The notes: generated by a model from the letters alone, not told the origin. 64,000 nucleotides of DNA from Beduinella massiliensis (GCF_900199405.1 NZ_LT963430.1:1519605-1583604), one strand, 5' to 3'. Shown: positions 1-9,520, numbered from the stretch's first letter. Numbers and translations: made by a program.

Positions 1-689
1 AGATCGGCCGTATTGACGGCATCGAGCGCCCGGCGCTCGCGCCCGTGCTGCCCGCGCCTAAGAAGCCGCTGATGCTCATCGACGCGGGCGCGAACGTGGA
101 CTGCCACCCGGAGTGGCTGGTGCAGTTCGGCCTGATGGGCAGCGTGTACATGGAAAAGGTCATGGGCGTGAAGGCACCGCAGGTCGGCATCATCAACATC
201 GGCGAAGAAGCGGAAAAGGGCGACGACCTGACAAAGAAGACGTACGAGCTCATGTCTCAGGGGCAGCCGTACCAATTCGCGGGCAACGTGGAGGCAAGAG
301 AGATCCTATCGGGTCAGGTGGACGTGCTTGCCTGCGACGGCTTCGTGGGCAATGTCGTGCTCAAGTACACCGAGGGTATGGCGGGCACCATGTTCGGCAT
401 GATCAAGACAGGCCTGATGGGCTCGCTGCGCGGAAAGATCGGCGCACTGCTCTGCAAGCCGGTATTTCGGGAGATCAAGCATTCCATGGACTCCACGGAG
501 GTCGGCGGCGCGCCGCTGCTGGGTGTGGAGGGCGCGGTCGTCAAGGCGCACGGCAATTCCAACGCGCGCGCGATCTTCTGCGCAATCCGTCAGGCGCGCA
601 AGATGGTCGAGGGCCGGGTAGTCGAGATCATCGGGCGTGAAGTCACCAACCTCGTGCTCGCGCAGGACGCGCAGCAGGAACAGAAATAA
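1..689 (+). CDS. plsX: Phosphate acyltransferase PlsX (5' end outside window)
   Basis: PlsX makes acyl-phosphate from acyl-ACP for the first step of phospholipid synthesis, acting at the cytoplasmic face of the membrane. The reading frame is open from base 3, so the gene begins before the window. The visible part contains the family segments RPALAPVLP, LIDAGANVD, GSVYMEKVMGV, VDVLACDGFVGNVVLK and the C-terminal STEVGGAPLLGVEG, which matches the C-terminal two thirds of PlsX. It lies 26 bases before the acyl carrier protein gene, the usual plsX-acpP-rnc-smc-ftsY arrangement of Clostridia. Identification is firm; only the N-terminus is missing. Confidence 0.95.
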   Translation, partial: IGRIDGIERPALAPVLPAPKKPLMLIDAGANVDCHPEWLVQFGLMGSVYMEKVMGVKAPQVGIINIGEEAEKGDDLTKKTYELMSQGQPYQFAGNVEAREILSGQVDVLACDGFVGNVVLKYTEGMAGTMFGMIKTGLMGSLRGKIGALLCKPVFREIKHSMDSTEVGGAPLLGVEGAVVKAHGNSNARAIFCAIRQARKMVEGRVVEIIGREVTNLVLAQDAQQEQK

Positions 690-715
690 GGAAAATTAAG
701 AAAGGGGTCATTCAC

Positions 716-943
716 ATGGTCTTTGAAGAACTCAAAAAGATGATCGTCCGTCAGCTTAAGGTGCCCGAAAGCGCGGTGACGCTGGAGGCGCGCCTTCAAG
801 AGGACCTAAAGGCGGACAGCGCGAACGTGATGATGCTCATCATGGACATCGAGCAGGACTTTGACATCACCGTGGACGACGACGCGATCGCGACCGTCAA
901 GACGGTCGGCGACCTGGTCAAGTACATCGAAGCCAAAAAGTGA
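716..943 (+). CDS. acpP: Acyl carrier protein
   Basis: This is a 75-residue acidic protein of normal ACP length that carries acyl chains in fatty acid synthesis. The phosphopantetheine attachment site is read as the serine of the segment LKADSANVMMLIMDIE. Most ACPs have DSL at this place; here it is DSA, followed by MM instead of the common VE, so helix II is slightly atypical. The start has a GGGGTC-type ribosome site after an A-rich stretch. Context (PlsX upstream, RNase III downstream) supports the housekeeping fatty acid ACP rather than a polyketide carrier. A strong hairpin follows the stop. Confidence 0.9.
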   Translation: MVFEELKKMIVRQLKVPESAVTLEARLQEDLKADSANVMMLIMDIEQDFDITVDDDAIATVKTVGDLVKYIEAKK

Positions 944-954
944 CGCGCTGCCGT

Positions 955-981
955 GGGCGCGGGCAGATTATGCCCGCGCCC
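955..981 (+). other. Hairpin between acpP and rnc
   Basis: An 11-bp perfect stem (GGGCGCGGGCA with TGCCCGCGCCC, loop GATTA) lies just after acpP. There is no T-tract, so it is not a classical terminator. It could stabilise or process the acpP message and so allow ACP to be made in excess of the downstream RNase III and SMC; that role is inference. Confidence 0.6.
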
Positions 982-1072
982 GCAGGCTGCCTGGAAAGAT
1001 GGAAGCATGAGCAGTGCAACCCGCAGAGCGGGCGGCAGTGCTGATGCTTTCCCCTGTGAATGGGAGGAAGCT

Positions 1073-1753
1073 ATGGATACGGAGACGATCAGCCGGGCGC
1101 TTTGCTATGCGTTCCGGAACGACAAGCTGCTGGCGCAGGCGCTGACCCACCCGTCGTATGCCCTGCAGCACCACGTGCCGGACAACCAGCGCTTGGAGTT
1201 TTTGGGAGATGCGGTACTCGAAATCTGCGTCAGCCGCGTGCTGTATGCGCGCTATCCGCAGATGCAGGAGGGACAGCTTACGCGCAGGCGGGCGCTGCTC
1301 GTGCGCGAGGCGACGCTGGCCGCTGCGGCACGGCGGCTGGGCTTGGGCCCGGCGCTGCTGCTCGATCACGGCGAGGAGCTGGACGGCGGGCGGGAGAAGC
1401 CTTCGATTCTCGCGGACGCGATGGAGGCGGTGCTGGCGGCCGTATATCTGGATGGCGGCATGGAAGCCGCCGCTGCGCTGGTGGATCGGATGATGGGCGA
1501 TTACGAGCCGGAGGAAGAGGAGGACCGCGACGCAAAATCGCGCCTTCAGGAGTTTTTGCAGGCGGCGGGTGAAACCGTGCCGCGCTATCAGATCGTGGCG
1601 GAGGAAGGGCCTCCCCATGCGCGCGTGTTCACGGCGGAGGTGCTGCGCGCGGACGGAGAGCTGCTTGGGCGCGGCGAGGGCGTGAGCAAGAAGCGCGCGG
1701 AGCAGCAGGCGGCGCAGCAGGCGCTGGAACGCCTGACGCAGGAAAAGCGATAA
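1073..1753 (+). CDS. rnc: Ribonuclease III
   Basis: RNase III cleaves double-stranded RNA in rRNA and mRNA processing. The 226-residue product has the signature QRLEFLGDAVLE near residues 38-49, the second acidic motif (ILADAMEAVLAAVYLDGG) near residues 113-130, and a C-terminal dsRNA-binding domain (RLQEFLQAAGETVPRY to GVSKKRAEQQAAQQALERL). The ATG was chosen because GGGAGG lies eight bases upstream and the protein then starts at the normal family position. A GTG 120 bases further up keeps the frame open but has no support. SMC starts 15 bases after the stop. Confidence 0.96.
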   Translation: MDTETISRALCYAFRNDKLLAQALTHPSYALQHHVPDNQRLEFLGDAVLEICVSRVLYARYPQMQEGQLTRRRALLVREATLAAAARRLGLGPALLLDHGEELDGGREKPSILADAMEAVLAAVYLDGGMEAAAALVDRMMGDYEPEEEEDRDAKSRLQEFLQAAGETVPRYQIVAEEGPPHARVFTAEVLRADGELLGRGEGVSKKRAEQQAAQQALERLTQEKR

Positions 1754-1768
1754 GGAGTTGGAACGCGG

Positions 1769-4700
1769 TTGCGGCTGAAAAAACTGGAGATCTACGGCTT
1801 TAAGTCGTTCGCCGATCGCACCGAGATCGTCTTTGACCAGGGGATCACGGGGATCGTCGGGCCGAACGGCAGCGGCAAATCGAATATATCCGACGCGGTG
1901 CGCTGGGTACTGGGCGAGCAGAACGCGCGCAGCCTGCGCGGCGGCCGCATGGAGGACATCATCTTCGGCGGCACGGAGAAGCGAAAGAAGCTGGGTTACT
2001 GTGAGGTATCGCTGACGTTTGAAAACGAAGACCGCGCCCTGCCGGTGGATTTTTCCGAGGTGTGCGTGACGCGGCGCGTCTATCGAAACGGCGAGAGCGA
2101 GTATCAGCTCAACAAGACGGCCTGCCGCCTGCGCGACATCATCGACCTCTTTCGCGATACCGGCATCGGCAAGGAGGGCTATTCGCTGATCGGCCAGGGC
2201 CGTATCGACGAGATCCTTTCCGCCAAGTCGGAGGATCGCCGTCAGGTTTTTGAGGAAGCGGCGGGCATCGTCAAGTACAAGGTGCGCAAGGACGAAGCGG
2301 AACGGCGCATGGAGAACACGCGCCAGAACCTGCTGCGCGTCGAGGACATCCTGGAGGAATTGCAGGCACAGTTGGAACCCCTGCAGAAGCAGAGCGAGAC
2401 GGCGCGGCGTTACATTGCCCTGCGCGAAGAGCTGCGCGGGCTGGAGCTGAACGCGTTCGTCGTTCGATCCGACCGGGCGAAGGAGCGCATCGACGCCCTG
2501 CAAAAGACGATCGACGGCCTGCAGGAGGCGATCACCGAGGGGGAACGCCGCACACAGGAAAACACGCAGGAGCGCGCCCAGCAGGAAGAGGCTGTTTCAG
2601 AGCTGGATCGTCAGGTTTCCGCTGCGCACGCGCAGGTGCTCGACCTGACGCGGGAATTGGAGGCGCGCGAAGGCGAGAACAACGTCCTGCGCGCGGAAAT
2701 CGCCCACGCGCAGCAGGACGAAGAGCGATTAGGCGCGCAGGTCGACGAGGCGGACAAGCGCCTGGAGGCTCTGCGTACCCTGGCCGAGAGCAGCACCGGC
2801 GACGAGGGCAGCCGCAGCGGCCTTCTGGACGAGGGCCGGGCAGCGCTCGCGGCGCTGGAGGAAGAGCTGCTCGGGGCGCAGGCGCACGCGGAGGAGGCGG
2901 AGGAGACGCTCAACGCGCACAAGGCGGCGATCATCGACGCGATGAACCGCCTTTCCGATGTGCGCACGACGCAGACGCGGCTGACGACCATGCGCCAGTC
3001 GCTGGAAAAGCGGCTGGAGGAATCGCTGTCGCAAAAGGGCGACATGGAGGCGGAACAGGCGCGCCTGCAGGAAGCATTGTCGGCCGCCAAGGACGCGCTT
3101 TCGGCGGTGGATGGCGGGCTGCGCGACTTACAGGACGAGGCGGAACGTCTCGATGTCAAGGTGCGCGCGCACGGCGAGCGCGGCGAGGCGCTGAAGAACC
3201 AGCTTCAGGAGCTATCGGGCAGGCAGCAGGGGCTGTCCTCGCGTCTGCGTGTGCTGCGCGAGATGGAGCGCGATTACGAGGGTTATCAGCACGCCGTCAA
3301 GCAGGTGCTGCTGCATGGCGAGAAAAAGGGCGGCGTGCACGGCGTCGTGGCGACGCTGATTCATGCGCCCAGGGAATACGAACGCGCCATCGAGGCGGTG
3401 CTCGGCGGGGCGCTGCAAAACGTCGTCACCGAGGATGAATACGTCGCCAAGGACATGATCGCCTACCTGCGCCAGAACCGCTATGGAAGGGCGACGTTTT
3501 TACCGCTGACGAGCGTACGCGGCCGCGTGCTTTCGCCCGCCGAGCGTCAGGTGCTGTCGATGCCCGGCTGTCTGGGCGTGGCGTCGGAGCTGGTTACCTA
3601 CGACGAGAAGTACCGCGGGGTCGTGGAGAGCCTGTTGGGGCGCACGATCATCGCGAAGGATCTGGACGCGGGCATTCAGATCATGCGCCGGGGCAGGCAG
3701 GCGTTCCGCCTGGTGACGCTGGAGGGCGACGTCATGCACTCCGGCGGATCGATGACTGGCGGCAGCTCGCAGTCGCGCATGACGAGCCTGCTCTCGCGCG
3801 AGCGCGAGATTTCCGAGCACGAGGCACTCATCGCCCAGAACGCGAAGCAGATCGAGGAGATCAGGCAGGAGCTGGAGCAGATCGAGCAGTCCCGCAGCGA
3901 AGAAAAGCGCCTGCGCTCGGAGCTCTTTTCGCGCCTGCATCAGGAAGAGATCGCGGTCGCCCGCGAGCAGGAGCGCGTAGCTTCCGCGCAGACGGAGCTT
4001 TCGCAGCACGAGGCGCGCATGCGCCAGGCGCAGGCGATGCGCGAGCAGATCAGCGACAACCTCGCGGACATCGGCGAACAGCTTGCGGGCATGACCGAGC
4101 GTCAGGATGGCGCGCAGCAGGACACGGCCCGCATGCAGCAGGAGACGGCGCAGCTCGCGCTCGTGCAGAGCGAGGCGCGCGCGCAGGTGGATGGCCTGCG
4201 CGAACAGGTGACCGCGCAGCGCGTGGAGCTGGCCTCGCTTGAGCGCGAGATCGAAGCTTTGCGGCGCGACAGCGCGCGCCTGCAAAACGAGCAGCAGACG
4301 CTGCGCGCGCGCAGAGAGGAAAACGCGCGCGCCCGCGAAGAGAGCCTGCGTACGCGAAAGGAAGCTGCGGAGCAGCTTTCGCAGGGCGAGGCGGATCAGC
4401 AGGACTGCCAGCAGCGCCTGAACGGGGCGCAGGACGCGCTTGCGCGGGCACAGCGGCGGCGCGAGGAGCGTCAGCAGGCGGTTCGCGAGATCACGGAGCG
4501 GCTGGACGCGCTGCGCGAATCCGTCGCGCAGGACGTGGACAAGCACCACCGCGCGGAGCTGCAGCTTTCCCGCGCGCAAAGCGATCTTTCTCAAATGCAG
4601 GAGCGCATCTGGGAGGATTACGAGCTGACCTACGCGGGCGCGCTGGAATTCAGGACGGAGGGCTTTGAACTGGCGGACAGCGAAAAGCGCATCGGCGTCA

Positions 4701-5326
4701 TCCGCACCGAGATTCGTCAGATGGGTTCGGTCAACGTCAACGCGGTGGAGGACTACCGCGCGTGCCGGGAACGCTTTGACGACCTGAGCGCGCAGCGGGA
4801 CGATTTGACCCGCGCGCAGGAGGACTTGCAGGGCATCATCGAGGGGCTGCTCGTGAAGATGGAAAGGCAGTTCAAGCAGAACTTCGACCAGCTGAACGTC
4901 TTCTTCGGCGAGACGTTTACGCGCCTGTTCGGCGGCGGACGGGCGGAGCTCAAGCTGCAGGATCCCTCGGACGTGCTGAACTGCGGCATCGAGATCGTGG
5001 CGCAGCCCCCGGGAAAGAAGCTGCAGATGCTGAGCCTCCTTTCGGGCGGCGAGCGGGCGCTGACCGCAATCGCGATTTTGTTTGCGATGCTTCGCCTCAA
5101 ACCGACGCCGTTCTGCATTCTGGACGAGATCGAGGCGGCGTTGGACGACGCAAACATTTCTTACTATGCGGACTACTTAAAGGAATTTGCGCAGAACACC
5201 CAGTTTGTCGTCGTCACCCACCGCAAGGGGACGATGGAACGCTGCGACGCGCTTTACGGCGTGACGATGGAAGAAAAGGGCGTTTCGCGCATGATTAGCG
5301 TACAACTGAGCGACCATATGGAATAA
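1769..5326 (+). CDS. smc: Chromosome segregation protein SMC
   Basis: SMC is the ATPase core of bacterial condensin and organises the chromosome with ScpA and ScpB. The 1185-residue length is normal. The Walker A motif (GPNGSGKSNI) sits near residue 32, a long coiled coil follows, and the hinge lies near residues 500-660 (GVHGVVATLI to GGSMTGG). After the second coiled coil comes the ABC signature LSLLSGGERALTAIAILFA and Walker B (FCILDEIEAALDD) near the C-terminus. Translation starts at TTG with AAGGAG 11 bases upstream. FtsY follows after 12 bases. Confidence 0.97.
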   Translation: MRLKKLEIYGFKSFADRTEIVFDQGITGIVGPNGSGKSNISDAVRWVLGEQNARSLRGGRMEDIIFGGTEKRKKLGYCEVSLTFENEDRALPVDFSEVCVTRRVYRNGESEYQLNKTACRLRDIIDLFRDTGIGKEGYSLIGQGRIDEILSAKSEDRRQVFEEAAGIVKYKVRKDEAERRMENTRQNLLRVEDILEELQAQLEPLQKQSETARRYIALREELRGLELNAFVVRSDRAKERIDALQKTIDGLQEAITEGERRTQENTQERAQQEEAVSELDRQVSAAHAQVLDLTRELEAREGENNVLRAEIAHAQQDEERLGAQVDEADKRLEALRTLAESSTGDEGSRSGLLDEGRAALAALEEELLGAQAHAEEAEETLNAHKAAIIDAMNRLSDVRTTQTRLTTMRQSLEKRLEESLSQKGDMEAEQARLQEALSAAKDALSAVDGGLRDLQDEAERLDVKVRAHGERGEALKNQLQELSGRQQGLSSRLRVLREMERDYEGYQHAVKQVLLHGEKKGGVHGVVATLIHAPREYERAIEAVLGGALQNVVTEDEYVAKDMIAYLRQNRYGRATFLPLTSVRGRVLSPAERQVLSMPGCLGVASELVTYDEKYRGVVESLLGRTIIAKDLDAGIQIMRRGRQAFRLVTLEGDVMHSGGSMTGGSSQSRMTSLLSREREISEHEALIAQNAKQIEEIRQELEQIEQSRSEEKRLRSELFSRLHQEEIAVAREQERVASAQTELSQHEARMRQAQAMREQISDNLADIGEQLAGMTERQDGAQQDTARMQQETAQLALVQSEARAQVDGLREQVTAQRVELASLEREIEALRRDSARLQNEQQTLRARREENARAREESLRTRKEAAEQLSQGEADQQDCQQRLNGAQDALARAQRRREERQQAVREITERLDALRESVAQDVDKHHRAELQLSRAQSDLSQMQERIWEDYELTYAGALEFRTEGFELADSEKRIGVIRTEIRQMGSVNVNAVEDYRACRERFDDLSAQRDDLTRAQEDLQGIIEGLLVKMERQFKQNFDQLNVFFGETFTRLFGGGRAELKLQDPSDVLNCGIEIVAQPPGKKLQMLSLLSGGERALTAIAILFAMLRLKPTPFCILDEIEAALDDANISYYADYLKEFAQNTQFVVVTHRKGTMERCDALYGVTMEEKGVSRMISVQLSDHME

Positions 5327-5338
5327 GGAGGGAAAATC

Positions 5339-6253
5339 ATGGCGGAAGAAAAGAAAAAAGGCTTTTTCGCGCGCCTGAAAGAGGGACTGACCAAGACGCG
5401 CGATTCGCTGGCGGGCAGGGTGGATCAGCTCGTGGTTTCGACCCGCGAGATCGACGACGACTTTTACGAGGAGCTCACCGACATTCTCATCATGGCGGAC
5501 ATCGGCATGAAGACGACGGACGAGATGATCGAGGAGCTCAAGCGCCGCGTCGCCGCTGAAAAGACGAAGAGCGCCGACCGTGCGCACGACATCCTCAAGG
5601 ACATCCTCAAGGAAAAGATGAACATGCCGCGTCCACCGCTCAAGTGGCCGATGGTCATGCTGATCGTGGGCGTCAACGGCGTAGGCAAGACGACGACGAT
5701 CGGCAAGCTCGCCCTGCGCTTTAAGGATGCGCAGCACACCGTCATGCTGGCGGCGGCGGATACGTTCCGCGCGGCGGCGGCCGATCAGCTCGAAATCTGG
5801 GCGAACCGCGCACAGGTGCCGCTCGTCCGCCGCGAGGAAGGCGCGGATCCCGCGGCGGTCGTGTACGATGCGGTGCAGTCCGCGAAGGGCCGCGGGGCGG
5901 ACCTGCTGATCGTGGATACGGCGGGACGGCTGCACAACAAGAAGAACCTCATGGAGGAACTGCGCAAGATGACGCGCATCATCGAGCGCGAGTACCCGGA
6001 GGCTGAGGTGCGCACGATGCTCGTCATCGACGCGACCACGGGCCAAAACGGCCTTTCGCAGGCCAGGGAGTTCAACGACGTCGCGGACATCACCGGCATC
6101 GTGCTTACGAAGCTGGACGGCACCGCAAAGGGCGGCATTGCCGTAGCGATTCGGGATGCCCTGAACGTGCCGGTTCTCTATGTGGGCGTGGGCGAGGGGA
6201 TTGACGACCTGCAGGCCTTCGACGCTTCCGAGTTTGTAGACGCGATCTTCTAA
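5339..6253 (+). CDS. ftsY: Signal recognition particle receptor FtsY
   Basis: FtsY is the membrane-associated GTPase receptor for the signal recognition particle, delivering ribosomes to the Sec translocon. The product has 304 residues and lacks the long acidic A domain of proteobacterial FtsY, which is normal in Firmicutes. The NG domain shows the P-loop GVNGVGKTTTIGKLA, the DTFRAAAADQL segment, the DTAGRLHNKKNLMEEL motif and TKLDGTAKGG. The ribosome site AAGGAGGG is strong. It ends the smc transcription unit, since a bidirectional terminator follows. Confidence 0.97.
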   Translation: MAEEKKKGFFARLKEGLTKTRDSLAGRVDQLVVSTREIDDDFYEELTDILIMADIGMKTTDEMIEELKRRVAAEKTKSADRAHDILKDILKEKMNMPRPPLKWPMVMLIVGVNGVGKTTTIGKLALRFKDAQHTVMLAAADTFRAAAADQLEIWANRAQVPLVRREEGADPAAVVYDAVQSAKGRGADLLIVDTAGRLHNKKNLMEELRKMTRIIEREYPEAEVRTMLVIDATTGQNGLSQAREFNDVADITGIVLTKLDGTAKGGIAVAIRDALNVPVLYVGVGEGIDDLQAFDASEFVDAIF

Positions 6254-6263
6254 GGCGTTCGCC

Positions 6264-6297
6264 ATAAAAAAAGAGCGCCTTTGGCGCTCCTTTACTT
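6264..6297. terminator. Bidirectional intrinsic terminator
   Basis: A 7-bp stem GAGCGCC/GGCGCTC with loop TTT is flanked by A-tracts on the left and T-rich sequence on the right. It can serve ftsY on the plus strand and the convergent membrane protein gene on the minus strand. Confidence 0.85.
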
Positions 6298-6300
6298 TAT

Positions 6301-6969
6301 TTACAGGTTGCCGGCGCCCAGCGCGATCTGGGAGATGGCGTTGTCCTCCGGATTGACGGTGTAGCGGCACCAGACGTTCGGGTATTTCACGTAGCAGGCG
6401 CCCACGTTGTCCGGGTAGGTGGTGAGCGGCGCGACGAGTGTGATTTCGATCATGTCCGAAGCGACGGTCAGCATGCCGTAAGGCGGAAGAATCACGTCCG
6501 AATCGCCCTCCGTGCCGCTGCCCGCGGAGTAGAGCACCGCCATGTCGTCGTTCATGTCCTCACTGTAATGAATGGGCAGGCGCGCGAGCAGCGTGTCCAG
6601 CGAATCGCCGATGGATATGCCACGAGGACCGGCCTCGCCTGCGGCGAGTTTGTAGGAACCCTCCTGTACTGCACGCTGCATCTGCTCCTGCGTGAGGTCC
6701 GAAGGCCCAAAGGGCGCGGTGACGTCGTAGGCAAGGGGCGCCTGCGTGCTCTCCGCCGGCGGCTGCACGGTCTGCGGATTTCCGCGCCGGGCGAGGAGCA
6801 GCGCGCACAGAACGATCGTCAGGATCACGATGCAGACGAAGAGCCCGATGATGAGCAGGCGCATTTTCCGCTGCGCGGCGTTTTGCGCGGCTTCCCGGCG
6901 TTCGTCCTTCTCCTCTTCGCTTGTGTTGTTTTCAGGCGCTTTTTCGGGGCGCCGCGTACGTCTTTCCAT
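6301..6969 (-). CDS. Single-pass membrane protein of unknown function
   Basis: The 222-residue product is not recognised as a named family. It has a charged cytoplasmic N-terminus rich in Glu, Lys and Arg (residues 1-36), one transmembrane segment around residues 37-60, and an extracytoplasmic domain of about 160 residues. That domain contains the stretch ISIGDSLDTLLARLP, resembling small secreted domains that measure a scaled value. The ATG was chosen for the upstream GGGAGGTAAGATC ribosome site; an open frame continues 60 bases further up without such a site. It is convergent with ftsY and divergent from rmuC. Function is unknown. Confidence 0.75.
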   Translation of the reverse strand: MERRTRRPEKAPENNTSEEEKDERREAAQNAAQRKMRLLIIGLFVCIVILTIVLCALLLARRGNPQTVQPPAESTQAPLAYDVTAPFGPSDLTQEQMQRAVQEGSYKLAAGEAGPRGISIGDSLDTLLARLPIHYSEDMNDDMAVLYSAGSGTEGDSDVILPPYGMLTVASDMIEITLVAPLTTYPDNVGACYVKYPNVWCRYTVNPEDNAISQIALGAGNL

Positions 6970-7129
6970 GATCTTACCTCCCATACATGTGTAGGCCGAA
7001 AAGGGCGTCTGCCTGGGGTGCATGCCCACGGGCCGGATGCGCCGAGCGGTTTCTCTATCTATTATACTCTATTTTATGCCTGATTGCCACCGCTCAGAAT
7101 CGGTGGCGCCAAGAGAGGGGTTGCTGAAC

Positions 7130-8569
7130 GTGAACGCTGTGCTGTCATTCCTCGCGGGGCATCAAGCTGTACTGGGGATTGGGGCCTTTGCGGCGCTATG
7201 TCTGCTGCTCGCGCTGTGGCTGCTTTCGCGCAGACAGACGCGCCGGATGGAGGAGCGCCTTGCGGCGCTGTCGCAGGAACTGCGGGAGCAGTCGCAGAAG
7301 GAAGCGCAGGGGGCTGCGGAGCGCGAGGAGAAGCAGCGCGCGGAGATACGGGACGACGTGCGCGGCGTGAACGATTCGCTCGTGCGCATGATGGGCGAAA
7401 TGGCGCGTACGCAGCAGGGACAGCTCGATTCCTTCGGGGGACAGCTTCGCGCCGCCAGCCGCACGGACGAGGAGCGCATGGAGCGCATGCAGCGAGCGGT
7501 GGGCGAAAAGCTGGAAGCCTATGAAGGGCAGATGGAGCGCATCACGCAGGTGCTCGACGACAAGCTGAGCAGCAACGAAGAGCGCATCGAGCGCGTGCGC
7601 GCGGCGCTGGAGGGCGGGCTTACCCTCATTCGCCAGGAAAATGAGCAGAAGCTGGAGCAGATGCGGCAGGCGGTGGACGAAAAGCTTTCCGGCTCGCTGG
7701 ACAGGCGGCTGGGGGAGTCCTTCCGGCTGGTGAGCGACCGGCTGGAGCAGGTGACACAGGAGCTTTCGCAGATGCAGACGTTGGCCAGCGGGGTCGGCGA
7801 CCTCAAACGGGTGCTGACACACGTGAACGTGAGCGGCTCCTGGAGCGAGGTGCGCCTGGGTACGCTGCTGGAGCAGATGCTCGCGCCGGAGCAGTACAAG
7901 GCAGCCGTTCAGGTAAAACCTGAAGGCGGGGCGGCTGTGGACTACGCCCTGGTGCTGCCGGGAACCGGCGGCGGATTGCCTGTATACCTGCCCATCGACG
8001 CCAGCTTCCCCCAGGAGGACTATACGCGCTTCATCGACGCGAGCGACAGCGGGGACGGCGGCGTGATCGAGGCGGCGCAGCGCGCGTTGGAGGCGTCCGT
8101 CCGCCTGCACGCGCGCCGGATTCACGACCGCTTCATCGCCCCGCCCTATACGACGGATTATGCGGTCATGTTCTTGCCGACGGAGGGACTCTATGCGCAG
8201 GTGCTTCGCATGGGCGCGCTGTGCGATCAGCTGCAAAACCAATACCGCGTGGTGACAGCGGGCCCTACGACGCTGGCCGCGCTGCTCAACAGCCTGCAAA
8301 TGGGCTTTCGCACGCTGCAGATCGAACGCCAATCCGCCGAGGTATGGAAGCTGCTCGGCGCGGTCAAGACGGAGTTTTCGCACTTCAGCGAGCTGCTCGT
8401 GCGCACGCAGCAAAAGCTGCGCCAGGCCTCCGATTCCATCGAGGATGCGGCGCGCAAGACGCGCACGATTCAGGAGCGGCTGGAGGACGTGCAGGAGCTG
8501 CCGGGCGGAAAGGCGCGCGAGTTATTGCCCTTTGAGCGGGAAGAGGACGCAGAGGACGAATGGAACTGA
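7130..8569 (+). CDS. rmuC: DNA recombination protein RmuC
   Basis: RmuC-family proteins limit DNA inversions and are predicted nuclease-like proteins. The 479-residue product has an N-terminal membrane helix (residues 10-30), a long coiled coil to about residue 210, and the conserved C-terminal domain with SGSWSEVRLGTLLEQML, VDYALVLPG, LPIDASFPQEDY and PYTTDYAVMFLPTEGLY. The start was taken as GTG, since GAGAGGGG lies nine bases before it. An upstream in-frame TTG and ATG are possible but less well placed. A GCCACCG/CGGTGGC hairpin precedes the ribosome site. The family assignment is firm; the biochemical role is poorly known. Confidence 0.93.
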   Translation: MNAVLSFLAGHQAVLGIGAFAALCLLLALWLLSRRQTRRMEERLAALSQELREQSQKEAQGAAEREEKQRAEIRDDVRGVNDSLVRMMGEMARTQQGQLDSFGGQLRAASRTDEERMERMQRAVGEKLEAYEGQMERITQVLDDKLSSNEERIERVRAALEGGLTLIRQENEQKLEQMRQAVDEKLSGSLDRRLGESFRLVSDRLEQVTQELSQMQTLASGVGDLKRVLTHVNVSGSWSEVRLGTLLEQMLAPEQYKAAVQVKPEGGAAVDYALVLPGTGGGLPVYLPIDASFPQEDYTRFIDASDSGDGGVIEAAQRALEASVRLHARRIHDRFIAPPYTTDYAVMFLPTEGLYAQVLRMGALCDQLQNQYRVVTAGPTTLAALLNSLQMGFRTLQIERQSAEVWKLLGAVKTEFSHFSELLVRTQQKLRQASDSIEDAARKTRTIQERLEDVQELPGGKARELLPFEREEDAEDEWN

Positions 8570-8605
8570 GGCGCCCCAAAGCGCCCGATAAAAGGAGGAA
8601 ACGGT

Positions 8606-9520
8606 ATGGCAGTGACGCTTCGCACGCTGCGGATGGAGGAACTGGATGCCTGGTATGCGCTTTGCGGCCAGCTCTTTGAGGTGGGCCCGCTGTACTTTCG
8701 ACGGCACTTTGAAACAGATCCCTGGGCGGACGTCGGGGGAATCTTCGTGGCGGAGGACGCGGGCAGGCTCGTTTCGAGCGTGCGCGTCTTTACGCGTTAT
8801 CTGATGCTGGAGGGGTGTCCCCAGCTCACGGGCGGCATCGGCGAGGTCTGCACGCTGCCCGAATATCGCGGGCAGGGCATCTCGGGACGGTTGCTCACCA
8901 TGGCGGAGGCGTACATGAGCGAACGCGGCATGCACCTGCGCGCCCTTTACGGCGTGCTCACCAGCCATTACGGCAGGCACGGCTTTGCGCCGGTTCAGAC
9001 ATTTTACCGCCGCGTGCCGCTGGAAAGCCTGCCGGAGCTATCGGGTGCGCAGCGAGTGCGCGCCTTTGAGGGAGCGGATCTGCCCGCGGCGCAGGGGCTT
9101 TACGACCTGTACATGGGTCAGTTCCCGCTCTCGTTCTGGCGCGGGGAAAGCGCCTACTGGGAGCGGTGGGTGCTTTCCGAGTGGAAGGAAACGCTGGTGT
9201 TAGAGGAGAACGGTCGGGTTGCCGCCTATGCGGACGTGCATGTGGAAGACGGCGTCCTCAAGGTTCAGGACGCGGCCTGTGTGCCGGGCGAGGAGGCTTC
9301 GCTTTACGCGCTGCTGGGCGAGGCCGCCCGGCGCCTTAGCGCTTCACAGGTCGAGGGGCCGGAGCCGGTGCTTTCGGGCGCTTGCGGCGAGCGGGTGAAG
9401 GAGCACACCGGGCATCTGATGCTGGCAGTATCCGGAACCGTCTGCGGCCTTACGGACGTGCGGGGCGTCGAAGGGCTCGCCGCTGAACGAATCGTGCAGT
9501 GGCAGGTGGATGGATTTTAA
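8606..9520 (+). CDS. Eis-like GNAT N-acetyltransferase
   Basis: The 304-residue protein has an N-terminal GNAT fold with the acetyl-CoA binding segment EVCTLPEYRGQGISGRLL (about residues 76-93). This is followed by a second GNAT-like half and a C-terminal domain resembling a sterol carrier fold, the layout of Eis-type acetyltransferases. It would acetylate an amine using acetyl-CoA in the cytoplasm; the substrate cannot be told from sequence. GGAGGAAAC lies just before the ATG. It sits between rmuC and uppP with no clear functional link. Confidence 0.85.
   Translation: MAVTLRTLRMEELDAWYALCGQLFEVGPLYFRRHFETDPWADVGGIFVAEDAGRLVSSVRVFTRYLMLEGCPQLTGGIGEVCTLPEYRGQGISGRLLTMAEAYMSERGMHLRALYGVLTSHYGRHGFAPVQTFYRRVPLESLPELSGAQRVRAFEGADLPAAQGLYDLYMGQFPLSFWRGESAYWERWVLSEWKETLVLEENGRVAAYADVHVEDGVLKVQDAACVPGEEASLYALLGEAARRLSASQVEGPEPVLSGACGERVKEHTGHLMLAVSGTVCGLTDVRGVEGLAAERIVQWQVDGF

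Noticed and set aside
968-2503. A 511-codon open frame on the minus strand opposite rnc and smc
   Set aside because: It is a GC-rich antisense shadow. The plus strand encodes unmistakable RNase III and SMC, and the antisense product has no recognisable motif.
7196-8413. A 405-codon minus-strand frame opposite rmuC
   Set aside because: It is a shadow of a conserved gene; the composition is rich in His, Arg and Leu, typical of reversed GC-rich coding DNA.
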